Shown: positions 7,550 to 14,697 of the stretch, piece after piece
How positions within the stretch are numbered: the stretch's first letter is position 1
Layout of the letters: the number at the start of each line of letters is the position of its first letter
Origin: VGLO01 sp964599285
GTDB lineage: Bacteria > Patescibacteriota > Minisyncoccia > Minisyncoccales > Staskawiczbacteraceae
Direction: 5' to 3'
Length of the DNA stretch: 42,477 nucleotides
NCBI GenBank assembly: GCA_964599285.1
Contig: CAZREI010000009.1
Location: forward strand, 1-42,477
The notes under the pieces: generated by a model
Told to the model about the DNA's origin: nothing
The model's database searches: none
What the model saw: the letters and a program-made list of their open reading frames with translations, nothing else
Made by a program: the position numbers and the translations under genes

Positions 7550-9054
7550 CATTTCCAAAAAATTATTTTTCCAAAAAACAAAAGGGATTTACCATTCTTG
7601 AACTGATTGTTGCTATCGCGGTTTTGTCCTTTGGTGTAGTGTTGGTGTACGGCTCTTTTTATTCGGTTTCCACTGCTACCCAAAGCATTTCTTCAAAACT
7701 GATCGCGTCCAACTTGGCCGAAGAAGGCGTGGAGATTATCAGGAACTTGCGCAACAGCAATTTTATCAGCCCAAGTTGGCAGGAAATCCAATTAACTCCG
7801 GGTGTTAATACGAGCTGGCAGGCAATGGCTTCCAGCTCTGACGGTACGCACTTAGTAGTAGGAGGAAATCCAGGGCGCCTGTATCTTTCTTCTGACGCTG
7901 GTACAACTTGGACCGAAACTTATCCCCCTAGTGGAACCGCCGTTAATCAGTACTGGCAGTCGGCCGCCTCCAGTGCCGATGGAACAAAATTAGTTGTAGG
8001 AAATCGGTACAAAAGCGGCACAGTTGGCAGCGGACGTCTTTATATTTCCTCAAATTCCGGAGCGATCTGGACGGAAGTCCAGCCGGCGGGAAACACCGAT
8101 CGCAACTGGACGTCGCTTGCTTCCAGTTCCGACGGCAGCGTGCTTTTAGTCGGAAACCAAACCACTGGCACCTACCCCACTATTGTTCGACTTTACCTAT
8201 CTACCAATTCCGGTCAAACTTGGACAGAAGTCCAGCCGGCAGGCAATGTTAGTAAAACTTGGGGAGCTTTGGCTTCCAGTTCTGATGGCACACGTCTTAT
8301 TGCCGGGGCGGGTTGTGGTGGTGCGTTTTGTGGCAGTTTGGGTCGCTTGTATCTTTCTTCTAATTCGGGTACTACCTGGACTGAAACCCAGCCAGCTGGC
8401 AATGTGGACCAGTACTGGGATGTGGCGGCTTCCAGTGCCGATGGCATTCATCTGATTGCCGGAGTAAATAATGGCCGACTTTACCTTTCATCCAATTCCG
8501 GCACCAGCTGGACCGAAACCCAGCCCGCGGGCAATGTTAATCAGCAATGGCAATCGCTGGCTTCCAGTTCCGACGGCAGCCATTTGATGGCAGGGGCATA
8601 CAATGGCCGGCTTTGGCTTTCCTCTAACTATGGTGCGACTTGGCAAGAAACCCAACCTACTGGCACCAGTGTGAACGGATACTGGATTGGTGCCATATCC
8701 AGTTTTGATGGTACCAAATTGATGGCAGTCAAAGGCCCTGTCGGACGCATTTATTTGTACAAGCCAAGCTGGTCCAGTGGCTTACTTAGTTGTACTACCG
8801 GTTGCATTGCCGATTACAAAACTCAAACCGCTGGTCAGCTTAAACCCTATGACGGTTCTTACTTGGGATTAAACAGTGATGGTTTTTACAGCTACGATAC
8901 CGGTGGCACGCCTACGATTTTCCAGCGTAGAGTTACCATTACGCCGGTATCGGGGACCAGCAACACCTTGAACGTTGACGTGCAAGTAACCTGGACTTAC
9001 AACGGCCAGTCGTTTAGCGTAGATAATAATAGTTACATGGATAATTGGTATTAA
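7546..9054 (+). CDS. Minor pilin with inserted seven-bladed beta-propeller
   Basis: 502 aa. The prepilin signal KG/FTILELIVAIAVLSFGVVLVYGSF and the C-terminal third (DYKTQTAGQLKPYDGSYLGL through MDNWY) match the pilin at 5617. Between them are about 331 residues absent there: seven units of the pattern ASSSDG(T/S)xLxxG...GRLYLSSNSGTTWTE, i.e. Asp-box/BNR-type beta-propeller blades (about nt 7771-8763). The insert is flanked by the 9-bp direct repeat CCAAG(T/C)TGG (7771-7779 and 8764-8772), and its length, 993 bp, keeps the frame. The likely arrangement is a propeller displayed on a pilus, for example as a tip adhesin or glycan-binding head; catalysis is not supported, as only the Asp-box scaffold is seen. 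It overlaps the previous gene by 4 nt. Confidence 0.88.
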   Translation: MTFPKNYFSKKQKGFTILELIVAIAVLSFGVVLVYGSFYSVSTATQSISSKLIASNLAEEGVEIIRNLRNSNFISPSWQEIQLTPGVNTSWQAMASSSDGTHLVVGGNPGRLYLSSDAGTTWTETYPPSGTAVNQYWQSAASSADGTKLVVGNRYKSGTVGSGRLYISSNSGAIWTEVQPAGNTDRNWTSLASSSDGSVLLVGNQTTGTYPTIVRLYLSTNSGQTWTEVQPAGNVSKTWGALASSSDGTRLIAGAGCGGAFCGSLGRLYLSSNSGTTWTETQPAGNVDQYWDVAASSADGIHLIAGVNNGRLYLSSNSGTSWTETQPAGNVNQQWQSLASSSDGSHLMAGAYNGRLWLSSNYGATWQETQPTGTSVNGYWIGAISSFDGTKLMAVKGPVGRIYLYKPSWSSGLLSCTTGCIADYKTQTAGQLKPYDGSYLGLNSDGFYSYDTGGTPTIFQRRVTITPVSGTSNTLNVDVQVTWTYNGQSFSVDNNSYMDNWY

Positions 9055-9055
9055 G

Positions 9056-9180
9056 CGACAATTGACCATTAACCATTGACATGTGACCAAAAAAACTCGG
9101 CATGTCATTGGCTACATATTCATTGTCAAAAGTTCAATGTTCTTACGGGTCAAATGTCAATGGTCAAATGTCAGTTGTCG
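9056..9180. repeat. Long palindrome of TTGACCATTGAC words, copy 2
   Basis: Arms 9056-9088 and 9148-9180 pair at 28 of 33 positions. The loop between them, including GACCAAAAAAACTCGGCATG and the following CATTGGCTACATATTCATTG, is nearly identical to copy 1 at 6236-6360, although the flanking pilin genes have diverged much more. Confidence 0.85.
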
Positions 9181-9760
9181 CCAAAAAGGGTTCTCATTGA
9201 TAGAACTGGTAGTAGTGTTGGCCGTGTTTTTTATTATTTTGGCGGTTACCATTGATATTTTTATTTCCGTAGTGCAAAACCAAAAGAGACTTTCAGAAGA
9301 ACAGGAATTGTTAAACCAAGCCAGCTACGCCACCGAGTATATGTCAAAAGCCTTGCGATTGGCAGTAAAAGATCCGGACGGAACTTGCCTTGGAACCACC
9401 GGATATGTGTACGTTCTGACCCATTGCCCTAATGGTACATTGCAGGCTTGTCAGGGGATAAAGTTTATTAATGGATCGGACAACAATGCCTGTCAGGAAT
9501 TTTTCTTAGATGAATCGGTGAGCGCCACCAATCCGCCGCTACGGGGAATCAAAAACGGCGGCGCGGCGCAGAATATTCTATCCAGTAAATTCAATATCAA
9601 GTATGGAAGGTTTATTCTTGATGGTGACAGAACCGTCCACAGCGCGACCAGTAGTGATGCGGTTCAGCCCAAAGTCACGATGCTCTTAGATATTTTAACC
9701 GCATCAAACCAATCGGAAAAAGTAATCCAAAAAACTGTTTCTCAAATGAGCGTAAAATAG
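9137..9760 (+). CDS. Prepilin-like protein, paralogue of gene at 6317
   Basis: 207 aa from the ATG at 9137 (a GTG at 9083 is the longer alternative). The cleavage region RQKG/FSLIELVVVLAVFFIILAVTIDIF is almost the same as in the gene at 6317. Further shared stretches are LTHCPNGTL, CQGIKFING, NNACQEFFLDE and QPKVTMLLDILTASNQSEK. The middle of the protein has diverged and lost the CVCPPGDVC segment. It follows the propeller pilin with the same palindromic spacer, showing that the cassette was duplicated as a block. Confidence 0.83.
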   Translation: MFLRVKCQWSNVSCRQKGFSLIELVVVLAVFFIILAVTIDIFISVVQNQKRLSEEQELLNQASYATEYMSKALRLAVKDPDGTCLGTTGYVYVLTHCPNGTLQACQGIKFINGSDNNACQEFFLDESVSATNPPLRGIKNGGAAQNILSSKFNIKYGRFILDGDRTVHSATSSDAVQPKVTMLLDILTASNQSEKVIQKTVSQMSVK

Positions 9761-9761
9761 T

Positions 9762-10268
9762 ATGGAAAATCTAGAACAACAAAAAGGAGTGGCGCTGATT
9801 ATTGTTTTTTTGGTCACCCTTGTGATTCTCGCCGCGGTATTGAGCATCGGTACTTTGTTGTTCAATAAGGTTAAAATTGTCAGCAGTGCGTCAAGCGCTA
9901 CATCGGCATTAAACGGCGCTTATGCCAGCGTAGAAGAAACATTGTATTACAATAAGCAAGTGCCGCAAGGTGCTTTTGTGGGAGTTTGTAATATGTGCCC
10001 TGCCTGTTTGGCTGCCACTACACCAGGCCTCCAATGCAATACTTGCACTACAACTGGCAGTGATTGTAATGCTTGTACCAGTTGCTTGGTTAACTTTACC
10101 GCCACTTACAATAGCGGCCAAACAGCGACAGTAGTCGTTGCCGTTAATCAAACTTCGGACATAGCAACCCAAAAATATACCAACGCACTTACGATCACCT
10201 CAACCGGCAATATGAATGCTATTTTAAGAACCATAATTTACACTTATAAAACATATACACCTTTCTAA
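9762..10268 (+). CDS. PilX-like pilus assembly protein, Cys-rich
   Basis: 168 aa, starting 1 nt after the previous stop. The leader MENLEQQKG is followed by VALIIVFLVTLVILAAVLSIGTLLF, a prepilin-type helix without Glu5. The mature domain has a dense Cys cluster (CNMCPACL, CNTCTTTGSDCNACTSC), four CxxC pairs in about 40 residues. This could be a disulphide-stabilised loop or a metal site. It is the last gene of the duplicated pilin set and corresponds in plan to the gene at 7055. Confidence 0.8.
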   Translation: MENLEQQKGVALIIVFLVTLVILAAVLSIGTLLFNKVKIVSSASSATSALNGAYASVEETLYYNKQVPQGAFVGVCNMCPACLAATTPGLQCNTCTTTGSDCNACTSCLVNFTATYNSGQTATVVVAVNQTSDIATQKYTNALTITSTGNMNAILRTIIYTYKTYTPF

Positions 10269-10276
10269 AATTATTG

Positions 10277-10291
10277 CAGACTCCGAGTCTG
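10277..10291. promoter_or_regulatory. Short perfect palindrome before ligA
   Basis: CAGACTC-C-GAGTCTG. A one-base centre makes it a poor RNA terminator by itself, so a small operator is equally possible. It sits between the last pilin gene and the ligA promoter. Confidence 0.4.
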
Positions 10292-10319
10292 TAACCATAT
10301 GTAAATTTTTGTGATCCCG

Positions 10320-10328
10320 TGATACTAT
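10320..10328 (+). promoter_or_regulatory. ligA extended -10 promoter
   Basis: TGATACTAT: TG, one base, then the TACTAT hexamer (10323-10328). The ATG at 10338 lies 9 nt beyond, so the leader is at most a few nucleotides. No convincing -35 box is seen, as is typical for extended -10 promoters. Confidence 0.5.
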
Positions 10329-10337
10329 AGGCTTAAC

Positions 10338-12356
10338 ATGAAAGCCGAGGAAGCAAAAAATAGAATACAAAAGCTTCGGGAGCTTGTTAACCACCACCGG
10401 TACTTATACCACGTGCTGGATAAGCAGGAAATTTCCGACGCGGCATTAGACTCTTTGAAAAAAGAGCTTTTTGATTTGGAGCAGGAATTTCCCCAGTTTA
10501 TCACGCCCGATTCTCCGACCCAGCGGGTGGGTGGCGCGCCTTTGAAAGAATTCAAAAAAGTGCGCCACGCCGATCGCATGCTGTCGCTCAACGATGTGTT
10601 TTCCAAAGAAGATTTTTACGATTGGCATCAGCGAATTTCAAAATTATTAACACCGCAAGAACAGTCGCAAATTGATTTTTACTGCGAACTGAAAATTGAC
10701 GGTTTGGCCATTGAACTTGAATATGAAAATGGAATGTTTAAAACCGGATCCACCCGCGGCGATGGCATCATTGGCGAAGACATCACTCAAAACTTAAAAA
10801 CCGTAGAAGCAATCCCGTTAAACGTAAAATCACAAATTACAAATCACAAATTACAAGTTGCGCGAACCCTTGTGGTTCGCGGCGAGGTTTTTATTTCCAA
10901 AAAAGAATTTGCCGCCATCAATAAAATTCAGCAAGAAAAGGGCTTGCCTTTGTACGCTAATCCGCGCAACATTGCCGCCGGATCGGTGCGCCAGCTGGAT
11001 CCAAAAATCACCGCGGCTCGCAAACTGGACTCTTTTGCTTATGACATAATAGGCAACGAAGGATTTACGACTCATCAGCAAAAGCACGAAGCACTGCACG
11101 ATTTAGGATTTAAAACAAATTCCCATAACCAATATTGCTCTTCGGTTGACCAAGTGTTTGCGTTCTACGAACACGTTGGAAAAATCAGAGAAAAACTGCC
11201 TTACGAAATTGATGGCGTGGTGGTGATCATCAACAACAACGCCTTGTTTGAAAAGCTGGGCGTGGTGGGCAAGGCGCCTCGGGGAGCGGTGGCCTTTAAA
11301 TTTGCCCAGAGCCAGGCAACTACTCAGGTTGAGGATGTAAAAATTCAGGTTGGCAGAACCGGAGCACTGACGCCCGTGGCTGTTTTAAAGCCAGTGCAGG
11401 TTAGCGGCACCACCATTAGCCGGGCGACGCTACACAACGAAGATGAAATCCGGCGGCTTGGTTTGAAAATCGGGGACACCGTTATTGTCGGGCGAGCTGG
11501 AGACGTCATTCCCAACATTATCAAGGTGTTGCCGGAACTGCGAACCGGAAAAGAAAAAAGTTTTGTAATGCCCAAAAAGTGCCCCAGCTGCAAAACGCCG
11601 CTGGAAAAATCAGAAACCGAAGCGCTGTGGCGATGTCCCAATCCAAACTGCTTTGCCCGCAAGCGTCGCAACTTTTACCACTTTGTTTCGCGCAGCGCTT
11701 TTGATATTGATGGCCTGGGCCCAAAAATCATTGATAAGTTGTTGGACGAAGGTTTAATTTCCGACCCTGCCGATATTTTTACCTTGCAGGAAGGGGACTT
11801 GGCTTTACTGGAACGCTTTGCCGAAAAGTCAGCTAAAAATTTAGTAGAATCCATTTTACAAAAAAAGGAAATTCCGCTGGCAAAGTTTATTTACGCACTG
11901 GGCATCCGTAATATCGGGCAGGAAACAGCTACCGATTTGGCGGCGTATTTTGGGTCGCTGGAAAAGTTGCGCGCGGCCAAACTGGAAGATTTTGATGCCA
12001 TTTTGAACATCGGGCCGGTGGTGGCCAAATCGGTGTTTGCCTGGTTTGCCCAAAAAGACAATACACGATTGTTGGAAAAATTTTTGAAAGTTGGCGTCAA
12101 AATTATCAATCCCAAAAAAACCAGCCAAGGGCCGCTGTCGGGCAAAACTTTTATTTTCACCGGTAGCCTGGACAGTATAGAAAGGGAATTGGCAAAAGAA
12201 AAAGTGCGCGCGCTGGGCGGAAAAATCACCGAATCAATTTCCAAAAACGTGGACGTGGTGGTGGCAGGAAAAGAACCCGGGTCAAAATTACAAAAAGCCC
12301 AAAAACTCGGACTAAAAGTAATAGGCGAAGAAGAATTTTTGAAACTGATCGAATAA
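10338..12356 (+). CDS. ligA: NAD-dependent DNA ligase
   Basis: 672 aa, the normal family length. The Ia region (HHRYLYHVLDKQEISDAALD), the adenylation motif CELKIDGLAIEL with catalytic Lys, GSTRGDGIIGEDIT, the OB region, the four-Cys zinc finger (CPSC...CPNPNC), helix-hairpin-helix repeats (IGPVVAKSVF) and a C-terminal BRCT domain (GKTFIFTGSLDSIERELAK) occur in order. It seals nicks in replication and repair. At 10826-10860 the coding sequence contains repeated ATCACAAATTACAA words, translated KSQITNHKLQ, followed by a GCGAACC/GGTTCGC hairpin; this looks like an in-frame repeat insertion in a surface loop. Identification is secure. Confidence 0.97.
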   Translation: MKAEEAKNRIQKLRELVNHHRYLYHVLDKQEISDAALDSLKKELFDLEQEFPQFITPDSPTQRVGGAPLKEFKKVRHADRMLSLNDVFSKEDFYDWHQRISKLLTPQEQSQIDFYCELKIDGLAIELEYENGMFKTGSTRGDGIIGEDITQNLKTVEAIPLNVKSQITNHKLQVARTLVVRGEVFISKKEFAAINKIQQEKGLPLYANPRNIAAGSVRQLDPKITAARKLDSFAYDIIGNEGFTTHQQKHEALHDLGFKTNSHNQYCSSVDQVFAFYEHVGKIREKLPYEIDGVVVIINNNALFEKLGVVGKAPRGAVAFKFAQSQATTQVEDVKIQVGRTGALTPVAVLKPVQVSGTTISRATLHNEDEIRRLGLKIGDTVIVGRAGDVIPNIIKVLPELRTGKEKSFVMPKKCPSCKTPLEKSETEALWRCPNPNCFARKRRNFYHFVSRSAFDIDGLGPKIIDKLLDEGLISDPADIFTLQEGDLALLERFAEKSAKNLVESILQKKEIPLAKFIYALGIRNIGQETATDLAAYFGSLEKLRAAKLEDFDAILNIGPVVAKSVFAWFAQKDNTRLLEKFLKVGVKIINPKKTSQGPLSGKTFIFTGSLDSIERELAKEKVRALGGKITESISKNVDVVVAGKEPGSKLQKAQKLGLKVIGEEEFLKLIE

Positions 12357-12396
12357 ATCCCCGTGTAAATTCCGTTGTTAGCAAAAAACTTGAGAC

Positions 12397-12432
12397 ATAC
12401 CATAATTTTCGCAGGTGCGAAAATTATGGTAT
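12397..12432. promoter_or_regulatory. Palindromic operator 1, upstream of PaaX/Cas2-like gene
   Basis: The 17-bp arms ATACCATAATTTTCGCA and complement are separated by GG. The right arm overlaps a -10-like TATATT (12430-12435), and the ATG is at 12445, so a bound protein would cover the gene's own promoter. It shares the core TTTTCGC...GCGAAAA with the palindromes at 12975 and 13059. Confidence 0.75.
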
Positions 12433-12444
12433 ATTGAAGATGAT

Positions 12445-12975
12445 ATGAAACTTCCTATTACCGACCAATTTCTCTGGGATATCTATAAAACTTTTATGGA
12501 GTCAGGAAGTGATATTGTTGATTTTGTGTTGAGCAGTAATCCTCGAAAAGACTTTTTGTTTTTAAATGATAATCCAGTTATTGGTCGCTACCGAAGAAAA
12601 ATGCAAAGCGAAAATTTTAGCAAGCTCATTTACCATCTCAAGAAAAGTAATTTCATAAGGGCAAAAAATTTAGAGAATAAGGAAGGCATGCTTCTTACCA
12701 AAGAAGGAATTGGTAAAGCATTAAGGGCTGGTTTTGTCCTAGATGCGAAAAATAAGCGAAAAGACGGCAAGTGGACAATGGTTATTTTTGACGTACCAGA
12801 AAAGTATAAAAAATCACGAGATCGTTTACGGAGTATCTTGCAAAGCTTAGGTTTTGAATTATTCCAAAAAAGCGTATGGGTAACACCTTACGATGTTTCT
12901 AAAAAATTAGAAATGGCATTGCAAATGCACGCATTAGACGATTTCGTAAAAATATTTTTAATAGAAGAAGTGTGA
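12445..12975 (+). CDS. PaaX-like regulator with Cas2-fold C-terminus
   Basis: 176 aa from the ATG at 12445; a GTG at 12415 would start inside the operator. The N-terminal ~100 residues look like a winged-helix DNA-binding domain (FSKLIYHLKKSNFIRAKNLENK, then LLTKEGIGKAL). The C-terminal ~75 residues have the ferredoxin-like pattern of PaaX C-termini and Cas2: KWTMVIFDVPEKYKKSRDRLR, LGFELFQKSVWVTPYD and VKIFLIEEV. Similarity to Cas2 can cause misnaming, but there is no CRISPR array or cas1 here. It is flanked by three perfect palindromes with a common core, its probable binding sites, so autoregulation and control of the downstream rodA are inferred. Confidence 0.78.
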   Translation: MKLPITDQFLWDIYKTFMESGSDIVDFVLSSNPRKDFLFLNDNPVIGRYRRKMQSENFSKLIYHLKKSNFIRAKNLENKEGMLLTKEGIGKALRAGFVLDAKNKRKDGKWTMVIFDVPEKYKKSRDRLRSILQSLGFELFQKSVWVTPYDVSKKLEMALQMHALDDFVKIFLIEEV

Positions 12976-13018
12976 GGCATACCATAATTTTCGCGATCGC
13001 GAAAATTATGGTATGCCT
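12975..13018. promoter_or_regulatory. Palindromic operator 2, 44-bp perfect palindrome
   Basis: The left half reads AGGCATACCATAATTTTCGC then GA; the right half is its exact reverse complement, with no spacer. It begins on the last base of the regulator's stop codon. No U-tract follows, which speaks against a simple terminator. Its 16-bp inner arms are the same as in operator 1 except at the centre (GATC here). Confidence 0.8.
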
Positions 13019-13058
13019 GATTCAATAGTCAACCGCAACATCCATGGTAAAAAATGCA

Positions 13059-13094
13059 ATACTATATTTTTCGCGATCGCGAAAAATATAGTAT
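13059..13094. promoter_or_regulatory. Palindromic operator 3, 36-bp perfect palindrome
   Basis: Left half ATACTATATTTTTCGCGA with its exact complement. It shares TTTTTCGCGATCGCGAAAAA with operator 2 apart from one base each side, but has different outer arms. It lies upstream of rodA, about 35 bp before a TATAAT. Confidence 0.8.
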
Positions 13095-13129
13095 GTTTTG
13101 TTTTTGTGAATATATTAGAAATAATTGGA

Positions 13130-13135
13130 TATAAT
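13130..13135 (+). promoter_or_regulatory. rodA -10 box
   Basis: A perfect TATAAT, 21 nt before the rodA ATG, in a stretch of AGAAATAATTGGATATAATT words. No good -35 at 17 bp is seen. Operator 3 lies just upstream, compatible with control of this promoter. Confidence 0.45.
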
Positions 13136-13156
13136 TAGAAATAATTAGATAGTGTC

Positions 13157-14248
13157 ATGAGTATTTCTTTGAGTTACTTCAAAAAATTAGATTGGGTGAT
13201 TGTTGGATGCGCCATCCTTATCACCTGTTTTGGCTTGGCCGGAATTTACAGCTACGGCTTGGCCAAAAATAATTTTTCTTACGTTGAAAAGCAGCTTGTT
13301 TTTTTTGCTATCGGATTGGCGCTGATGTTTCTGATTAGTTTTTTTGATTACCGAATTTTGCGCAACAATTCCTATTTTATTTTAATCCTCTATTTTATTT
13401 GCCTTTTATTATTAGCAGGCTTGCATTTTTTTGCCCCCGACATTCGAGGCACGCGAGGCTGGTATAGAATTGGTTTTTTGTCCTTTGACCCGATTGAGCC
13501 GGCCAAAATTGTCCTGATTGTTTTGCTGGCCAAATATTTTTCCATGCGCCACGTGCAAATGTATAAGTTCCGGCATATTATTTTATCGGGAGTGTATGTG
13601 GCGCTGTATGCCGCGCTAGTGTTTATTAAACCGGACTTGGGCGGCACAATGGTGTTTTTGTCCATTTGGCTGGGGATTTTGCTGGTATCGGGCATTAAGG
13701 TAAAGCATTTTTTAATTTTGTTGCTTTGCTTTGTTCTGGTGGCCGGATTTTCCTGGCAATTTTTGCTCAAAGATTACCAAAAGGGCCGGATCACGTCTTT
13801 TTTATTTCCCTACAACGCGCTGGGCGGATCGTGGAGTCAGAACCAAACTAAAATTGCCATCGGGTCAGGCCAGATTTTCGGCCAAGGCGTTGGCAAAGAT
13901 TCGCAGGTCCAGTACGGATTTTTGCCAGAACCCCACACCGATTTTATTTTTTCGGCCATCGCCGAAGAATGGGGGATGGTGGGCATTGGCATTTTATTTT
14001 TGCTCTACGCTTTGCTGATTTGGCGCGTTTTGCGCATCGCGCTGGAAGCAGAATCAAACTTTCCGCGTCTTTTTGCCGCGGGATTTGCCATTACGCTGAT
14101 TGTACAGTTTGTGGTCAATATCGGCATGAATCTTTCTATGTTGCCGGTCGTTGGTTTGTATTTGCCATTTGTCAGTTACGGCGGGTCGGGGCTCTTGGGA
14201 AATTTTGTCGGGCTCGGCATTTTGCAGAGTATTAGAGCTAGAAGATAG
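13157..14248 (+). CDS. rodA: SEDS peptidoglycan glycosyltransferase RodA
   Basis: 363 aa, about ten hydrophobic segments. SEDS family hallmarks are present: GTRGWYRIGFLSFDPIEPAK, the KPDLGGTMVF loop, QVQYGFLPEPHTDFIFSAIAEE, and LPFVSYGGSGLL near the end. With a class B penicillin-binding protein it polymerises lipid II into glycan strands during elongation. No partner PBP or mreB is in the window. The short loops and the length fit RodA better than FtsW, but FtsW cannot be excluded by eye. It is preceded by palindromic operator 3. Confidence 0.9.
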   Translation: MSISLSYFKKLDWVIVGCAILITCFGLAGIYSYGLAKNNFSYVEKQLVFFAIGLALMFLISFFDYRILRNNSYFILILYFICLLLLAGLHFFAPDIRGTRGWYRIGFLSFDPIEPAKIVLIVLLAKYFSMRHVQMYKFRHIILSGVYVALYAALVFIKPDLGGTMVFLSIWLGILLVSGIKVKHFLILLLCFVLVAGFSWQFLLKDYQKGRITSFLFPYNALGGSWSQNQTKIAIGSGQIFGQGVGKDSQVQYGFLPEPHTDFIFSAIAEEWGMVGIGILFLLYALLIWRVLRIALEAESNFPRLFAAGFAITLIVQFVVNIGMNLSMLPVVGLYLPFVSYGGSGLLGNFVGLGILQSIRARR

Positions 14249-14297
14249 CTCTGCCGCTGAATTTACGCCGATCAAAACGCTGATATTACGCCAAAGC

Positions 14298-14560
14298 GGC
14301 GGCGCCCAAAAAAAGGCGCCGCCGCCTTGTGCTGGATTGCCACGCTTCGCTCGCAATGACGGTGACGATGCGCCCTCGTCGTCATTGCGAGTCCCGACCG
14401 CAGACCCGCTAAGCGGGCCCGCAGTCGGAGACGTGGCAATCTACGTTTTAAAAAGATTGCTTCGGCGCGCCTCGCAATGACGGACGTATTAGCATTTTTG
14501 TCCCGATGCCTGATGGCATACGGGATCCCGTATCAAAATTTAAAATAAATTTTTATCGGG
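14298..14560. repeat. Cluster of REP elements
   Basis: GGCGGCGCC-CAAAAAAA-GGCGCCGCC (about 14299-14323) forms a hairpin that may terminate rodA. It is followed by several CGTCATTGCGAG / GATTGCCACG units in both orientations (14334-14482) and an inverted pair of GTCCCGAT/ATCGGGAT words (about 14500-14562). Nothing gene-like is seen in the 450 bp between rodA and the next start. Confidence 0.8.
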
Positions 14561-14676
14561 ATAGATTAGCATGAGATTTGTAGATTTGCATTGCCATTGA
14601 GTTATCCACATTTTCCAGGTTTTTTGACAGGCGATTTTGTGTTAAAATGAAAGAATATTTACCTGCGTTTTTTACG

Positions 14677-14682
14677 TATAAT
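14677..14682 (+). promoter_or_regulatory. -10 box deciding the giant gene's start
   Basis: A perfect TATAAT lies 15 nt before the ATG at 14698 and inside the coding extension that would begin at 14647. No -35 fits at 17 bp. It favours the 14698 start with a leader of about 9 nt. Confidence 0.45.
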
Positions 14683-14697
14683 CGCACGGTTTTTGGT

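Noticed and set aside
12397..13094. Possible CRISPR-like repeats (three similar palindromes)
   Set aside because: The spacing is irregular, a gene lies between copies 1 and 2, and the outer arms of copy 3 differ. Operators fit better.
14647..14697. N-terminal extension of giant protein 1 by 17 residues
   Set aside because: A perfect TATAAT lies inside this stretch and the residues do not form a signal or membrane helix; the ATG at 14698 is preferred, though not proven.
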